From assembly GCA_900538765.1 (NCBI GenBank), contig UQAB01000039.1:1-10914 (forward strand): DNA of 10,914 nucleotides, given 5' to 3'. The position numbers were made by a program, and so were the translations under genes. This document shows positions 4,780 through 10,914 of the stretch, one piece after another. Below the pieces are notes generated by a model. That model had not been told where the DNA came from. It saw nothing but the letters and a program-made list of their open reading frames with translations, and ran no database searches. This DNA comes from an uncultured Azospirillum sp. (GTDB taxonomy: Bacteria; Pseudomonadota; Alphaproteobacteria; RF32; CAG-239). Numbering within the stretch: the stretch's first letter is position 1; the number at the start of each line of letters is the position of its first letter.

Positions 4780-4832
4780 GTCCTCGACATTGCTGTGCAA
4801 TGCTCGTTCCTTCGCGCTCGCTCGGCTGACGC
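4778..4832. repeat. Dispersed repeat related to 807-856
   Basis: On the minus strand it begins GCGTCAGC (4832-4825) and ends GTCGAGGACAA, as does the block at 807-856. It occupies the left part of the 146 bp lying between the two copies of the tRNA-end repeat, so this element or something carrying it seems to have been inserted there. Confidence 0.5.
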
Positions 4833-4870
4833 CTCACCGGCACCCTCGCGTGTGCCTCTCGCTTGGCGTC

Positions 4871-4892
4871 GAACTCCCTTCCTCGGGAGTTC
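4871..4892. repeat. Perfect hairpin inside the tRNA-flank insertion
   Basis: GAACTCCC (4871-4878) pairs with GGGAGTTC (4885-4892) around a 6-nt loop. The left arm with the preceding C echoes the T-arm of the adjacent tRNA (TTCGAACTCCC at 4963-4973), so this may be a rearranged tRNA fragment. Confidence 0.45.
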
Positions 4893-4910
4893 TCACCTAG
4901 CTTTCATCCA

Positions 4911-4937
4911 ATTAAAAAACCCGCCGCAAGGGCAGGT
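4911..4937 (-). terminator. Terminator of tRNA-Val
   Basis: On the minus strand ACCTGCC (4937-4931) pairs with GGCGGGT (4925-4919) around a 5-nt loop and is followed by TTTTTTAAT. It starts 9 bp past the tRNA 3' end. The duplicated 39-bp block at 4741-4779 carries only half of this hairpin. Confidence 0.75.
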
Positions 4938-4964
4938 CTTTTAATTGGTGGGCGCTGAGAGGTT
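4926..4964. repeat. Direct repeat copy 2: within the intact tRNA-Val
   Basis: This is the partner of 4741-4779, offset by 185 bp. It covers the 3' 19 nt of the tRNA and 20 bp of flank. The tRNA stays intact on this side, as expected for the attachment site that restores the gene after integration. Confidence 0.7.
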
Positions 4965-5021
4965 CGAACTCCCGACCCTCTCGGTGTAAACGAGATGCTC
5001 TTCCAGCTGAGCTAAGCGCCC
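4946..5021 (-). tRNA. tRNA-Val (anticodon UAC)
   Basis: The 76-nt minus-strand gene folds as a complete cloverleaf. The acceptor is GGGCGCT/AGCGCCC with an encoded CCA (TGG at 4946-4948 on plus). The D-arm is GCTC/GAGC, the anticodon stem TCTCG/CGAGA with loop TTTACAC giving anticodon TAC, and the T-arm GGGAG/CTCTC with TTCGAAC and one G-U pair. Anticodon UAC reads valine codons GUA and GUG. It has its own promoter and terminator. Its 3' end is duplicated 185 bp away. Confidence 0.95.
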
Positions 5022-5039
5022 ATCTTGTTTACGAATGAC

Positions 5040-5068
5040 TTTATACACTCCTAAAATTAATTAATCAA
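5040..5068 (-). promoter_or_regulatory. Promoter of tRNA-Val
   Basis: On the minus strand TTGATT (5063-5068) and TATAAA (5040-5045) are 17 bp apart. The -10 is 18 bp from the mature 5' end at 5021, leaving a short leader for RNase P to remove. Confidence 0.65.
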
Positions 5069-5185
5069 GCAAAAAATTTTATAAAATGAAATTTTTTTTA
5101 TAAATGACGCTTTTTCAGGCATGTGTGGTATTTTGTTTCTTATAATTTTTTTTATTTACTATAGTTAATAAAAGTTATTTATTTA

Positions 5186-5214
5186 TTGTAAGCCACGATT
5201 TCTATGGCTATATT
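5186..5214 (+). promoter_or_regulatory. Promoter of the glycosyltransferase operon
   Basis: TTGTAA (5186-5191) and TATATT (5209-5214) have an exact 17-bp spacer. The leader to the ATG at 5278 is about 57 nt, with AAGGA 9 nt before the start. No other promoter is apparent up to 8369. Confidence 0.65.
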
Positions 5215-5277
5215 GTCTGTTGTTAAGATTGATAGTTGTCTAATTTAAACGTGAGAATTTAAAAAGGATATTAAGTT

Positions 5278-6396
5278 ATGGCTGACAGTGTACAGAAAAT
5301 ACCTGTTTTTTTTCATTCAAGTGACGAGTATAGCCCTTTCATTGCGGTTACTATGGCGAGTATATTGTATAATACAAATTCTTTTATTGAATTTTATGTC
5401 ATAGAAACGGGAATTTCTGATTTTCATAAAAGGCAAATTGAAAAATTATCCGATAATTTTTCGAATTTTTCAATTGAATGGATACGTTTTGAGTATAATG
5501 ATATTTTTAAAAAAGAGTATTTTGACAGTATTCGGAAAGAAAATTTGCATAATCCCGCTTGGCCAGGGATTCATGCTTTTTGTACACCATTTATTCCTTT
5601 GTTGAAGCCTAATCTGGATAAGGTCATTTATTTGGATTTGGATGTAATTTTGTTGGATGATATAAAACTTTTGTATGATGAAAATTTGGAAAATAAAGCG
5701 TTAGGCGTTGTTCCGGACATCGTATGCCCGCTTTTTGTGGGAGAGGAACAGAAAAGTCTGAATCCGAAGATAAAGTATGGTGAGTTCGGCCGGTATTTTT
5801 GTGCCGGGGTGTTGTTGATTAATTCAAAAAAGTTCAGAGAAGAAAATATTATTAAAAGGTATTTTGAAATTGCCGGAACGGAAATTGTTCCCGTGTGTGA
5901 TCAGGATATTTTAAATCGTTTATGTTCTGAAAATGACTGTGTTTTTTTGGATCAGAAATATGATGTTATTTATCAGCCGAAAAAAGAGGAGCTCCAGGCT
6001 AAAGGTATTGATGTTTTGGCTTCTGTTTTTACGCAAGCCAAGGAAAATGCCGTAATCAGACATTTTGCAGATGTGAAGCCTTGGACAGTTTCTTATATGA
6101 ACTGGGCGAAAAAGACATTTTTCCATTGTGGCGATTTTTGGTTTTTTGCTAAAATGACGCCTTTTTATGAAGGAATTTTTAATGAGTATATACAGGCTTT
6201 GCAAGAAGATGCCGTTTCAAAGCTTGTAAATAAGTTCTCCGAGGTTTTAGAAAAATCGTCGGCATCAAAGCCGAGCGAAACTTCAATTATCAGATATTCT
6301 TTTCTGGGTGTACCTTTTTTTAAGGTGAAAAAGAAAAATGCTGTAAAGAAGTATTATCTCTTTGGTGTGTTTCATCTTTTTTCGATTGAGGAGTAA
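5278..6396 (+). CDS. Family 8 (GT8) glycosyltransferase
   Basis: A retaining GT-A fold enzyme of the LgtC/RfaJ type, transferring a hexose from a nucleotide sugar to a surface glycan, probably the lipopolysaccharide core or a similar acceptor at the inner face of the cytoplasmic membrane. The 372 residues run in the family order. PVFFHSSDEYSPFIAVTMAS at 9-28 is the nucleotide-sugar site. The metal-binding DxD is D120-L-D122 in IYLDLDVIL. AGVLLINSKKF at 176-186 and CDQDILN at 207-213 follow, then IRHF and KPW near 260-269. The tail at 337-370 (IRYSFLGVPFFKVKKK, then KKYYLFGVFHLF) is a basic-aromatic extension probably used for membrane contact. The usual N before SGVLL-type motifs is C175 here. 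It is first of three glycosyltransferase genes with 3-nt and 1-nt junctions. Sugar and acceptor cannot be read from sequence. The DNA is visibly more AT-rich than the flanking GC-richer genes, as is common for transferred glycan loci. Confidence 0.88.
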   Translation: MADSVQKIPVFFHSSDEYSPFIAVTMASILYNTNSFIEFYVIETGISDFHKRQIEKLSDNFSNFSIEWIRFEYNDIFKKEYFDSIRKENLHNPAWPGIHAFCTPFIPLLKPNLDKVIYLDLDVILLDDIKLLYDENLENKALGVVPDIVCPLFVGEEQKSLNPKIKYGEFGRYFCAGVLLINSKKFREENIIKRYFEIAGTEIVPVCDQDILNRLCSENDCVFLDQKYDVIYQPKKEELQAKGIDVLASVFTQAKENAVIRHFADVKPWTVSYMNWAKKTFFHCGDFWFFAKMTPFYEGIFNEYIQALQEDAVSKLVNKFSEVLEKSSASKPSETSIIRYSFLGVPFFKVKKKNAVKKYYLFGVFHLFSIEE

Positions 6397-6399
6397 GAG

Positions 6400-7371
6400 A
6401 TGCCAGCTTCTGCCCTTCATGTCATTATTCCTTCATCGGATTACTATGCGCCATACACTGCGGTTTTACTGACATCGGTTATTTTGAATAAAAAAGAAAA
6501 TGATCGGTATTTTTTTCATATTCTTACGGAGGATATGAGTGAATATTCCATGAATGCTTTGCGTTCTATAGTTCGTTACGGCGATTTTGAAATCGAGTTT
6601 AAATTTTTAAAGAAAGAGCTTATTAAAGATATTGTTGCGTGTATCCAATCCAGGATTGGTGATATCTGTAATTATAAGCTGTTTATTTCTTCGTTGTTTC
6701 CTTTTGATCGGGTAGTGGTTCTGGAAGGGGACATGATTGTTTTGGAGAGTTTGCGGCCTTTGTTTGACATTGATATGGAAAATTGTCCGATGGCTGCAGT
6801 TAAAGATCCTATTTGTAACGAAATTCAACATTTGTTTAATATTCCTAAAAAGTATCGATACTGTAATACCGGAATGTTTGTCGCAAATTTGGATTTTTGG
6901 CGTCAAAATAACAGCGAACGGGAATTTTTGAAGTGCGCGAGAAAATATCGCAGTGTTTTAGAGCTTCCTGATCAGGATATTTTTAATCGGGTTTTTTTTC
7001 GGAAAATGAAATATCTTCCTTTAAGGTATAATGTTTATGCTGCTGTTTCCAAGCATAATTTTCCGGAAGAAATGAAAGAATCTGAAAAAAATCCTGCGAT
7101 TATTCATTGGGCAGATTATCAGAAGCCGTGGTGTTTTCTGACTGTCAAATATGCATATTTATTCTGGGAGTATGCGCGAAAGAGTCCGATGTATGAAATA
7201 ATTATGCAGAGGATGCTGCTTCAGAGTATTCCTCCTGCTCCGGCAATTTTGCCCGATATGAAGAAACTTAAGAGAAAACTGAAGAGTTTGAAACTCAAGT
7301 ACTTTTTTATCAGAAAGAAAAAATATGAAAAGAAAATTGATGTTTTGAAAAAGCAGCTGGGAATGAAATAA
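6400..7371 (+). CDS. Family 8 (GT8)-like glycosyltransferase with altered DxD
   Basis: A second GT8-type protein of 323 residues, diverged from its neighbour but with the same plan. IIPSSDYYAPYTAVLLTS lies at 9-26, YCNTGMFVANLDFWR at 154-168, PDQDIFN at 190-196, and IHWADYQKPW at 235-244. The metal-binding DxD position reads E109-G110-D111 (VVLEGDMIVL), so the first aspartate is glutamate. Glu can still ligate a divalent metal, but the change is unusual. Residues 288-323 form a strongly basic helical tail. GAGGAG overlaps the stop of the preceding gene and the ATG follows that stop by 3 nt, so translation is coupled. It probably adds the next sugar in the same glycan. It could be catalytically weak or use a different donor. 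Confidence 0.85.
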   Translation: MPASALHVIIPSSDYYAPYTAVLLTSVILNKKENDRYFFHILTEDMSEYSMNALRSIVRYGDFEIEFKFLKKELIKDIVACIQSRIGDICNYKLFISSLFPFDRVVVLEGDMIVLESLRPLFDIDMENCPMAAVKDPICNEIQHLFNIPKKYRYCNTGMFVANLDFWRQNNSEREFLKCARKYRSVLELPDQDIFNRVFFRKMKYLPLRYNVYAAVSKHNFPEEMKESEKNPAIIHWADYQKPWCFLTVKYAYLFWEYARKSPMYEIIMQRMLLQSIPPAPAILPDMKKLKRKLKSLKLKYFFIRKKKYEKKIDVLKKQLGMK

Positions 7372-8369
7372 TGGTAAAAATTTCAGTGATTGTTCCTGTT
7401 TATAATCCGCCGAAACATTTTTTGGAAGATTGTATAAACAGTTTGTTGCAGCAAACTTTGTCAGATATTGAAATTATTCTTGTGGATAACGGTTCTACAG
7501 GCGGGTGTTTTGAAGTTTTGGACAGCGCTGCAAAACAGGACTCCCGGGTTGTTTTGCAGCGTTTTAGCGAGAACCGTCAATTTTCCGGTGCTGTCAACAG
7601 CGGTTTGGCTTTGGCAACCGGAAAATATATTTTGATTGTTGATTCCGATGATTATCTTGATTGTAATGCCTGTCGGAAACTTTATGCTGAAATGGAAAAG
7701 CATCCGAAAACGGATATGCTGTTTTTTTGTGCCTATGAAAAAGATGAAGGAAGAAAGTGTTTGCATGAAACTTCAGTCTATGATTTGGATTTATTGCGGG
7801 AGAACTTTGAAGGACGGGCATTTACTTTTAGTGAGGCGAAAGGATTTCTTTTATATCTTCCTTCTCAAGCATGGGGAAAGTTTTATAAAAAAGAGTTCCT
7901 TTTAGATAATCAGAATTTTATTGATGATGATTTGGGATCTGCCTGTGCAGATTCTTTGTTTAGTTTTAAAAATTATTGTAATGCCGGAGAAATGAGAATT
8001 ATCAGTGAACGCTTATATTACTACAGGACAAATGTTCATGAAGGAGTTGTTGGCGGACTGGGGGCAAAAAGTTGTCCGTATTTTTTGAATCCGGTTCTTT
8101 TTGCAAGAAAGGTTTCAGAACTTCAGAAAAAGTTGGGTCGTTATGCGGAGGAGTTTACGACATATAATGCTTCTCAGCTTCATTATTTTTTTAATCTGAT
8201 TCATAAATCAAATCGCTCTAAATATTATGATGCAATGAGGGTGTTTTTGGCAAATAATCTTGATACAAAAAAGATTTTTGATGCGAAACTCAGAAAATGG
8301 GTTAAGAATGTAATAAAATATCCTTATTGGTATTTTTCTCTGAAAAGATTTTTGGGAAGAGAATTCTAG
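7371..8369 (+). CDS. Family 2 (GT2) glycosyltransferase
   Basis: An inverting GT-A enzyme of the WaaE/EpsJ-like GT2 type, 332 residues. The N-terminal Rossmann-like part reads ISVIVPVYNPP at 4-14, LVDNGSTGG at 37-45 (usually LVDDGSTD) and NSGLALATGKYILIVDSDDYL at 76-96 with metal-binding DSDD at 91-94. Downstream, SQAWGKFYKKEFL at 165-177 and DDDLGSACADSLFSF near 185-199 occupy the acceptor and catalytic-base region. The base is probably one of these aspartates rather than the usual ED pair. The ATG overlaps the preceding TAA by one base (TAATG), so it is coupled to the GT8 gene. A weak GGGA is the only ribosome site. Together the three genes make a short glycan-assembly operon. No polymerase, flippase or acceptor gene is in view, so the product remains unknown. 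Confidence 0.9.
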   Translation: MVKISVIVPVYNPPKHFLEDCINSLLQQTLSDIEIILVDNGSTGGCFEVLDSAAKQDSRVVLQRFSENRQFSGAVNSGLALATGKYILIVDSDDYLDCNACRKLYAEMEKHPKTDMLFFCAYEKDEGRKCLHETSVYDLDLLRENFEGRAFTFSEAKGFLLYLPSQAWGKFYKKEFLLDNQNFIDDDLGSACADSLFSFKNYCNAGEMRIISERLYYYRTNVHEGVVGGLGAKSCPYFLNPVLFARKVSELQKKLGRYAEEFTTYNASQLHYFFNLIHKSNRSKYYDAMRVFLANNLDTKKIFDAKLRKWVKNVIKYPYWYFSLKRFLGREF

Positions 8370-8392
8370 CCGGGATTTAAAGTTTGCCGTGT

Positions 8393-8398
8393 TATAAT
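8393..8398 (+). promoter_or_regulatory. Candidate -10 hexamer upstream of the CAT-like gene
   Basis: TATAAT is a perfect -10 match in the 115-bp gap after the glycosyltransferase operon. No good -35 lies at the right distance (CCGGGA at 17 bp), so transcription may also read through from the operon above. Confidence 0.3.
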
Positions 8399-8484
8399 AA
8401 TCGGGATTGTTGTTCTTTCTTTACAGAACGGAATATATAAGTTAAAATGCCGGTGTTTTTTTGAGGCAGGCGAGAGCGGCGGCG

Positions 8485-8979
8485 ATGGAATTATATGAGC
8501 AGAATCTTGATGTTACGGAACTGGTCGGTTGGGTTAAACGGCAGCGGGTGATGATGTTTCCGGCGCTGTTGTATCTGTTTGTCCGCGCGGCAGAAGAGGG
8601 CGAAGGGCGTTTGTTGTGCCCTTGTTACACGGTTTTGGATGAAAAAAAAGGCGGAAGTTTCTGGTTGTTTAATGCCTGCCGGGGGAATTTTGACGATTTT
8701 TACCGGGAATATGTTTCCGCGTGGCACCGGTTCAGCGAGAGCGGCGAAACAGTCCAAAATCCGCCTTTGCCGGAGGAATGCCTTTATGTGTCATGTCTGG
8801 CCGCCTGGGGGCTGCGCGAGGAATTTGCCAAAGACGGCCTGTTCTTGGCTTTGGGAAAACTCTTTGAAGACGGTGGCCGTTTTTATATTCCGCTGACAAT
8901 CAAAAATGCGGGACGGCCGGCGGATTTGTTTGAGCGGCTGCAAGATTCGTGCCGGGAATGTATTAAGAAAGGAATGTGA
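8485..8979 (+). CDS. Chloramphenicol acetyltransferase-like protein lacking the catalytic His
   Basis: 164 residues from the ATG (an in-frame TTG at 8461 would add 8; the ATG has a weak GAGAG at about 8 nt and the TTG has no ribosome site). The sequence follows the type A chloramphenicol acetyltransferase (CAT) fold from strand 2 on: NLDVTELVGWVKR, FPALLYLFVRAA, CPCYTVLDEK, then a NFDDFYREY segment like the CAT DDFRQF region, and FYIPLTIKNAGRPADLFERL at the C-terminus. In true CAT that last stretch holds the catalytic HHxxxDG. Here the two histidines align with K and N and the DG is absent, so acetyl transfer by the known mechanism is not expected. About 25 N-terminal residues and the strand before CPCYT are also missing compared with the usual 213-219. 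The reading frame is intact, so this looks like a pseudoenzyme or a repurposed fold rather than a resistance gene. It is cotranscribed with a GNAT gene. Confidence 0.6.
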   Translation: MELYEQNLDVTELVGWVKRQRVMMFPALLYLFVRAAEEGEGRLLCPCYTVLDEKKGGSFWLFNACRGNFDDFYREYVSAWHRFSESGETVQNPPLPEECLYVSCLAAWGLREEFAKDGLFLALGKLFEDGGRFYIPLTIKNAGRPADLFERLQDSCRECIKKGM

Positions 8980-8983
8980 CGCA

Positions 8984-9508
8984 ATGGCAGAAAATGTTGT
9001 TATCAGGCCGGAAAAAGCAGCTGATTTTCCCGAAATTTATACTTTGGTTAAGGAGGCGTTTGCAACGGCGCGCGTCAGCGACGGTACGGAGCAGGATTTT
9101 GTGACGCGGCTGCGTTCCGGACGGAATTATATTCCCGAGTTGGCCTTGGTTATGGAAAAAGACGGCGTGCTTATCGGGCAGGTGATGTTGACACGTTTGG
9201 CAATAAAGTCTGATAAGGCTGTTAAGGCTTTGCTGTTGGCGCCGTTATGCGTTGCCCTGCCGGAGCGGAATCGGGGATATGGGCAGGCTTTGATTGCGGA
9301 AGCGTTAAAGCGTGCCGCAGCGCTTGGCTATCAGGCGGTTTTTCTGGTTGGTGACATCACTTATTATCATAAGGCGGGCTTTGAGCGGGCTGACCGCCGG
9401 GGAATCGATAATACAGACAATATTCCGGCGCAGCATGTTTTGGTGCGGGAACTGGTGGTGGGCGCGTTAAAAAATGCGGCGGGGACAATCAGCTTTTATG
9501 AGGAATAA
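8984..9508 (+). CDS. GNAT N-acetyltransferase, YhbS-like
   Basis: A 174-residue cytosolic acetyl-CoA-dependent acetyltransferase of the GNAT fold, closest in pattern to YhbS. It starts VVIRPEKAADFPEIYTLVKEAF, the usual first strand and helix. The central beta strands are ELALVMEKDGVLIGQVML and LLLAPLCVALPE. The acetyl-CoA pyrophosphate loop is RNRGYGQALI at 95-104. The C-terminal block FLVGDITYYHKAGFERA (120-136) is characteristic of YhbS. I chose the ATG at 8984 because it matches the family start and has AAAGGA about 11 nt upstream. A longer frame from 8906 overlaps the previous gene. It begins 4 bp after the CAT-like stop and ends one base before the next ATG, so the three genes are likely one transcription unit. 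The acceptor is unknown; small molecules, proteins and tRNA-linked substrates are all possible for this family. Confidence 0.82.
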   Translation: MAENVVIRPEKAADFPEIYTLVKEAFATARVSDGTEQDFVTRLRSGRNYIPELALVMEKDGVLIGQVMLTRLAIKSDKAVKALLLAPLCVALPERNRGYGQALIAEALKRAAALGYQAVFLVGDITYYHKAGFERADRRGIDNTDNIPAQHVLVRELVVGALKNAAGTISFYEE

Positions 9509-10483
9509 ATGAAGTTAAGAATGCCGGTTTTTCCTGACAGGCTCAGGGGTGAAATAGACAAGCTGACGGCGATGGCAGATGTGTCGGCTCTGGCCGGAGA
9601 TGCGGGGAGACTCAGCAGCCGTTATCGTCATGAAAGCGGCTGCGGGAAAAGGTTGCTGACCGAAGAGCGCGAAGCGCTGGCTTATGCGGCGGTGCGGATG
9701 CCGGCGACTTTCGGCGCGGTGGCGAAAGCCTTGGATTATGCTTTGGACGCAGTTGATTTTGTGCCGAAGACGGTTTTGGATATCGGCGCCGGAACCGGGG
9801 CGGCCGGATGGGCGGCGGAAAGTCTGATTAATCTTGACAGTTTGGTTTGTCTGGAACGCGAGGCGGTTATGCTGCGTTTGGGGCAAAAGCTGATGCGGAA
9901 TTCCGGAATTCCGGTTTTGGAAAATGCTGTTTGGCGGCAGGCGGATTTAACCGGCGGGGCGTTGGCGGAAGAGGCTGATTTGGTGCTGGCTTCTTACGTT
10001 TTGAACGAGTTAAATGCGGCGGAGCGGAACAAGGCGGTCGAAAAACTGTGGCGGGCGGCGGTAAAAATGCTGCTGGTTATTGAGCCGGGGACGCCGCAGG
10101 GATATCGCAATTTGTTGCAGGCGCGGGCGCTTTTGACCGGAGCCGGGGCGTTTGTTGCTGCGCCGTGTCCGCATGACGGCGTTTGTCCTTTGGCGGCGGG
10201 TGACTGGTGTCATTTCTCTTGTCGCGTGGCACGGAGTAAGCTTCATCGCCGTTTGAAAAACGCGGCTATGGGGTATGAAGACGAAAAATTTTCTTATATG
10301 GCTTTTGTCCGGCAAGTTCCGGCACAACGCACGGCGCGGATTATTCGGCCGCCGGTTGCGGGCAAGGCCGGAATTGAGCTCACTTTATGCACGACCGGCG
10401 GGATTGTTCGGAAGGTTGTGAAGAAAGGCAGTCCCGAATATGCCGAAATTTGTAAAAAAGAATGGGGCGCACCTACAGCCTGA
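9509..10483 (+). CDS. Rsm22-type small-subunit rRNA methyltransferase
   Basis: A 324-residue SAM-dependent methyltransferase of the Rsm22 family, the bacterial relative of mitochondrial METTL17/Rsm22, which works in small ribosomal subunit assembly. The N-terminal part (YRHESGCGKRLLTEEREALAYAAVRMPATFGA, in pieces, 39-70) is the family lead-in. SAM motif I is VLDIGAGTGAAGWA at 89-102. SYVLNEL (162-168) and IEPGTPQGY (191-199) are further family blocks. Four cysteines in the pattern CPHDGVC...WCHFSC (C220, C226, C234, C238) correspond to the metal or iron-sulfur site known in this family. The ATG directly follows the GNAT stop, with GAGGA in the end of that gene as ribosome site. No strong terminator follows, only a GC-rich hairpin. 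Whether it methylates rRNA or acts as an assembly factor is not settled by sequence. Confidence 0.85.
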   Translation: MKLRMPVFPDRLRGEIDKLTAMADVSALAGDAGRLSSRYRHESGCGKRLLTEEREALAYAAVRMPATFGAVAKALDYALDAVDFVPKTVLDIGAGTGAAGWAAESLINLDSLVCLEREAVMLRLGQKLMRNSGIPVLENAVWRQADLTGGALAEEADLVLASYVLNELNAAERNKAVEKLWRAAVKMLLVIEPGTPQGYRNLLQARALLTGAGAFVAAPCPHDGVCPLAAGDWCHFSCRVARSKLHRRLKNAAMGYEDEKFSYMAFVRQVPAQRTARIIRPPVAGKAGIELTLCTTGGIVRKVVKKGSPEYAEICKKEWGAPTA

Positions 10484-10506
10484 GCGCACCTGCGAGGTGA
10501 GCGCTC
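10482..10506. repeat. GC-rich hairpin overlapping the rsm22 stop codon
   Basis: GAGCGC (10482-10487) pairs with GCGCTC (10501-10506) and ACCT (10488-10491) with AGGT (10495-10498), with a GA bulge and a GCG loop. The stem begins inside the stop codon. No T-run follows, so it could be a Rho-dependent or partial terminator or just a REP-type palindrome. The rest of the gap to 10600 has a second small hairpin (AGTGC...GCACT near 10525-10544) and the CTTGTGCCTGCCG motif. Confidence 0.45.
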
Positions 10507-10600
10507 GGTTCGCCGCTGGTTGATAGTGCGTAAAGAAGCACTGCGTGCGCCTTGTGCCTGCCGCTTTGTCATTTTTCTCTCCTTTTATTGAAAATAGTGA

Positions 10601-10629
10601 TTGAACACTCCGAAAATATGTGCTATATT
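10601..10629 (+). promoter_or_regulatory. Sigma-70 promoter of the secreted-protein gene
   Basis: TTGAAC (10601-10606), 17-bp spacer, TATATT (10624-10629). It is followed by a leader of about 30 nt, with AGGAG 10 nt before the ATG at 10664. Confidence 0.75.
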
Positions 10630-10663
10630 AGAGTCGTGATGGCAAGAGTAGGAGAAAGTAGAG

Positions 10664-10914
10664 ATGAAACTGTCAAAGGTGATACTGTTGTCAACCGTAT
10701 GCTCATTTGGTTATACGGCTGACTGTTCTTATGCAACATATAAAGCTTCTGAGAGTTCGTTTCTCATCTCAACATCAGGTATCCACACTTATCACACACA
10801 ACACCCTACCGATGAAACTCCTGCCTTGCCGTCTGCACACCCACGGGGTGTCGCGGAAAGTTCGCCGCGGTTTGTCCCATCTGCTGAAAGCGCGATGCTT
10901 ACATTGTGCCTGCC
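10664..10914 (+). CDS. Partial CDS, secreted protein of unknown function (runs off the window)
   Basis: From ATG 10664 the frame stays open to the window edge for 83 full codons. It starts MKLSKVILLSTVCSFGYTAD, a classical Sec signal peptide (lysines, then a hydrophobic core), with likely cleavage after the CSYA that follows near residue 24. The mature part is Ser/Thr/Pro/His-rich and not recognised. A strong promoter and a good AGGAG support a real gene. Its last 64 bp match the dispersed noncoding repeat at 312-375, so the visible C-terminal part (SAESAMLTLCLP) is repeat-derived. Either the gene was invaded by the repeat and is broken just beyond the edge, or the repeat family moves within coding sequence. 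I cannot tell which from this window. Confidence 0.5.
   Translation, partial: MKLSKVILLSTVCSFGYTADCSYATYKASESSFLISTSGIHTYHTQHPTDETPALPSAHPRGVAESSPRFVPSAESAMLTLCL
10851..10914. repeat. Dispersed repeat, copy B (matches 312-375)
   Basis: The partner of the 64-bp block at 312-375, same orientation, with the right-hand 24 bases nearly identical. It continues to the window edge, so the true element may be longer. Copy A is followed by ACCCCTCCTAGCC-type sequence within 20-40 bp. Confidence 0.55.

Noticed and set aside
8485..8979. Chloramphenicol resistance gene
   Set aside because: The catalytic histidine and the DG of the active site are missing, so resistance by acetylation is not supported.
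8906..8983. Longer start for the GNAT gene
   Set aside because: It would overlap the CAT-like gene by 74 bp and add residues unlike the family. The ATG at 8984 fits both the ribosome site and the family start.

Overview
The window looks like a chromosomal stretch of a host-associated alphaproteobacterium. The main clue is an Rsm22-type ribosomal-RNA methyltransferase, a family shared by alphaproteobacteria and mitochondria. Other clues are an AtoD/AtoA-type CoA-transferase, many small palindromic repeats between genes, and moderate to low GC. The lineage is an inference from gene content; no marker gene fixes it.

Layout. (1) Positions 1-61 hold the first 20 codons of a minus-strand gene resembling the start of an XRE-type helix-turn-helix regulator. 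(2) Positions 119-1013 hold no convincing gene and are a nest of hairpins, inverted repeats and dispersed repeats, some of which recur elsewhere in the window. (3) Positions 1051-2379 (minus strand) are a two-gene operon for a heterodimeric short-chain acyl-CoA:acetate/acetoacetate CoA-transferase, with its own promoter and terminator. (4) Positions 2615-3108 hold two plus-strand transcription units. Each has a textbook sigma-70 promoter and a terminator-like hairpin, and together they contain three copies of a compact structured RNA whose helices covary. I do not recognise the family. (5) Positions 3101-4684 (minus strand) hold two genes convergent with those RNAs: an unrecognised helical protein and a protein ending in what looks like a BECR-fold (barnase/EndoU/colicin/RelE-like) nuclease domain. 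(6) Positions 4741-5068 hold tRNA-Val(UAC) on the minus strand with its promoter and terminator, plus a 39-bp direct duplication of the tRNA 3' end, which is the signature of an integration or insertion scar. (7) Positions 5186-8369 are an AT-rich operon of three glycosyltransferases (GT8, GT8, GT2), probably for lipopolysaccharide or another surface glycan. (8) Positions 8485-10483 encode a chloramphenicol-acetyltransferase-like protein that has lost the catalytic histidine, a YhbS-type GNAT acetyltransferase and the Rsm22-type methyltransferase, tightly packed on the plus strand. (9) Positions 10601-10914 hold a strong promoter and the start of a secreted protein whose visible end coincides with a dispersed repeat also found at 312-375.

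How it fits together. The CoA-transferase belongs to short-chain fatty-acid or acetoacetate metabolism, the glycosyltransferases to envelope glycan assembly, and Rsm22 to ribosome assembly. The segment from about 2615 to 4780 (structured RNAs, putative nuclease, helical partner, duplicated tRNA end) looks like an accessory insertion and is the most novel part of the window. No integrase, transposase, CRISPR array or rRNA was seen.
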